Part shown: positions 22,154 to 22,567 of the stretch, in pieces | Position numbering within the stretch: the stretch's first letter is position 1 | Layout of the letters: the number at the start of each line of letters is the position of its first letter | DNA from: Planctomycetaceae bacterium | GTDB lineage: Bacteria > Planctomycetota > Planctomycetia > Pirellulales > UBA1268 | NCBI GenBank assembly: GCA_005789975.1 | Contig: SXWC01000126.1 | Span: forward strand, 1 to 22,567 | Direction of reading: 5' to 3' | Length of the DNA: 22,567 nucleotides | Notes under the pieces: generated by a model | Told to the model about the DNA's origin: nothing | Seen by the model: only the letters and a program-made list of their open reading frames with translations | Database searches by the model: none | Translations under genes and position numbers: made by a program

Positions 22154-22567
22154 CTTGCCCCGAGCGTCGCCGTCGGACGGTGGAATCCGTCCGGCGGACC
22201 TTGGGACCGGAAAAGGTCTCGGAAAGAAGGGTCTGTCGGGTGCTCGGGCAGAACCGAGGCACGCAGCGGCACCGTCCCAGGAAGGTAGACGGCGACCGCG
22301 AGTTGCTCGGGGTGATGCGGAAGATCGTGGAGACGTTCCCGAGGCATGGGAGGAGTGGCTGGCGAGGGCGTGCGTTCGCACGCTTTACATTCAGAAGGCG
22401 AGCCCCTGGGAGAACGGCTACGTGGAGAGCTTCAACGGCAGGCTCCGCGACGAGCTGCTCGACCGTGAGTTGTTCCTGAGCCTGCCTGAGGCTCGGGTCG
22501 TTCTCGACCAGTGGCGGATGGACTACAACCACAGGCGGCCGCATGGCGGCCTGAAGTGGCTGACCCC
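22147..22567 (+). pseudogene. IS3-family transposase OrfB, internal deletion and frameshift, partial
   Basis: The 5' part, in the -1 frame relative to OrfA, reads like an OrfB N-terminus ([48 protein letters not shown]) to about 22343. From about 22350, in another frame, comes the C-terminal part of the integrase domain ([50 protein letters not shown]), with the third catalytic residue Glu in PWENGY. Roughly 130-145 residues between them, including both catalytic Asp residues and the DNG motif, are missing. The product cannot be an active DDE transposase. The 3' end lies beyond the window. Confidence 0.88.

Larger units (their letters stand above)
21825..22567 (+). mobile_element. IS3-family insertion sequence remnant, right end outside window
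   Basis: An OrfA with the IS3 helix-turn-helix and leucine zipper is followed by pieces of a matching OrfB transposase in the -1 frame. The OrfB is internally deleted and continues past the window end. The left boundary is an estimate: tgacccaggtcttgtggg near 21829 could be the terminal inverted repeat, but its mate is not in view. Confidence 0.6.

Overview
The window is high-GC DNA that most likely comes from a planctomycete. Three things point that way. There is a secreted Gly/Ser-rich protein with two tandem domains of the planctomycete TIGR03000 type. There is a cassette of secreted HtrA-like and NPCBM-like proteins. Short house-keeping operons are interleaved with very long antisense open frames. 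No rRNA, tRNA or CRISPR array was seen. Most genes lie on the minus strand, and seven adjacent gene pairs share a four-base ATGA stop/start overlap.

Region 1 (1-2518, minus) is an operon of a short membrane-anchored protein, an HTTM-family multispanning membrane protein and aspartate-semialdehyde dehydrogenase (cut by the window edge). Upstream lies a near-ideal terminator hairpin (2692-2728), then the Gly/Ser-repeat TIGR03000 protein (2761-3870) with a candidate promoter holding a dyad. Region 2 (4106-6146, minus) encodes two exported protein-maintenance factors: an FKBP-type prolyl isomerase and a protein-L-isoaspartate methyltransferase with an added C-terminal domain. Region 3 (6224-9632, minus) is an operon of a MazG-like pyrophosphohydrolase with a Cys-rich tail, a large two-helix membrane protein and an ABC ATPase.

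Region 4 holds 2-isopropylmalate synthase (9939-11483, plus), which converges on a P-II protein (11576-11923, minus) lacking the uridylylated tyrosine. After a gap of about 490 bp comes a photolyase/cryptochrome-like protein (12414-13727, plus). Its FAD domain is N-terminal and its Rossmann-like domain C-terminal, the reverse of ordinary photolyases, and it carries a possible four-cysteine Fe-S site. Its 3' end overlaps a convergent RluA-family pseudouridine synthase.

Region 5 (14430-21619, minus) is the most unusual part. Five head-to-tail exported proteins are nearly all joined by ATGA overlaps: a poly-Gln/coiled-coil protein, an NPCBM-like protein, an HtrA-type protease with an intact triad, and two trypsin-fold proteins whose triads are lost. 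The last of these also has PDZ domains and a C-terminal alpha/beta-hydrolase-like domain with its nucleophile missing. I infer a co-translated envelope complex with one working protease and two pseudoenzyme partners. Region 6 (about 21825-22567, plus) is an IS3-family element with an intact OrfA and an internally deleted, frameshifted OrfB, running off the window.
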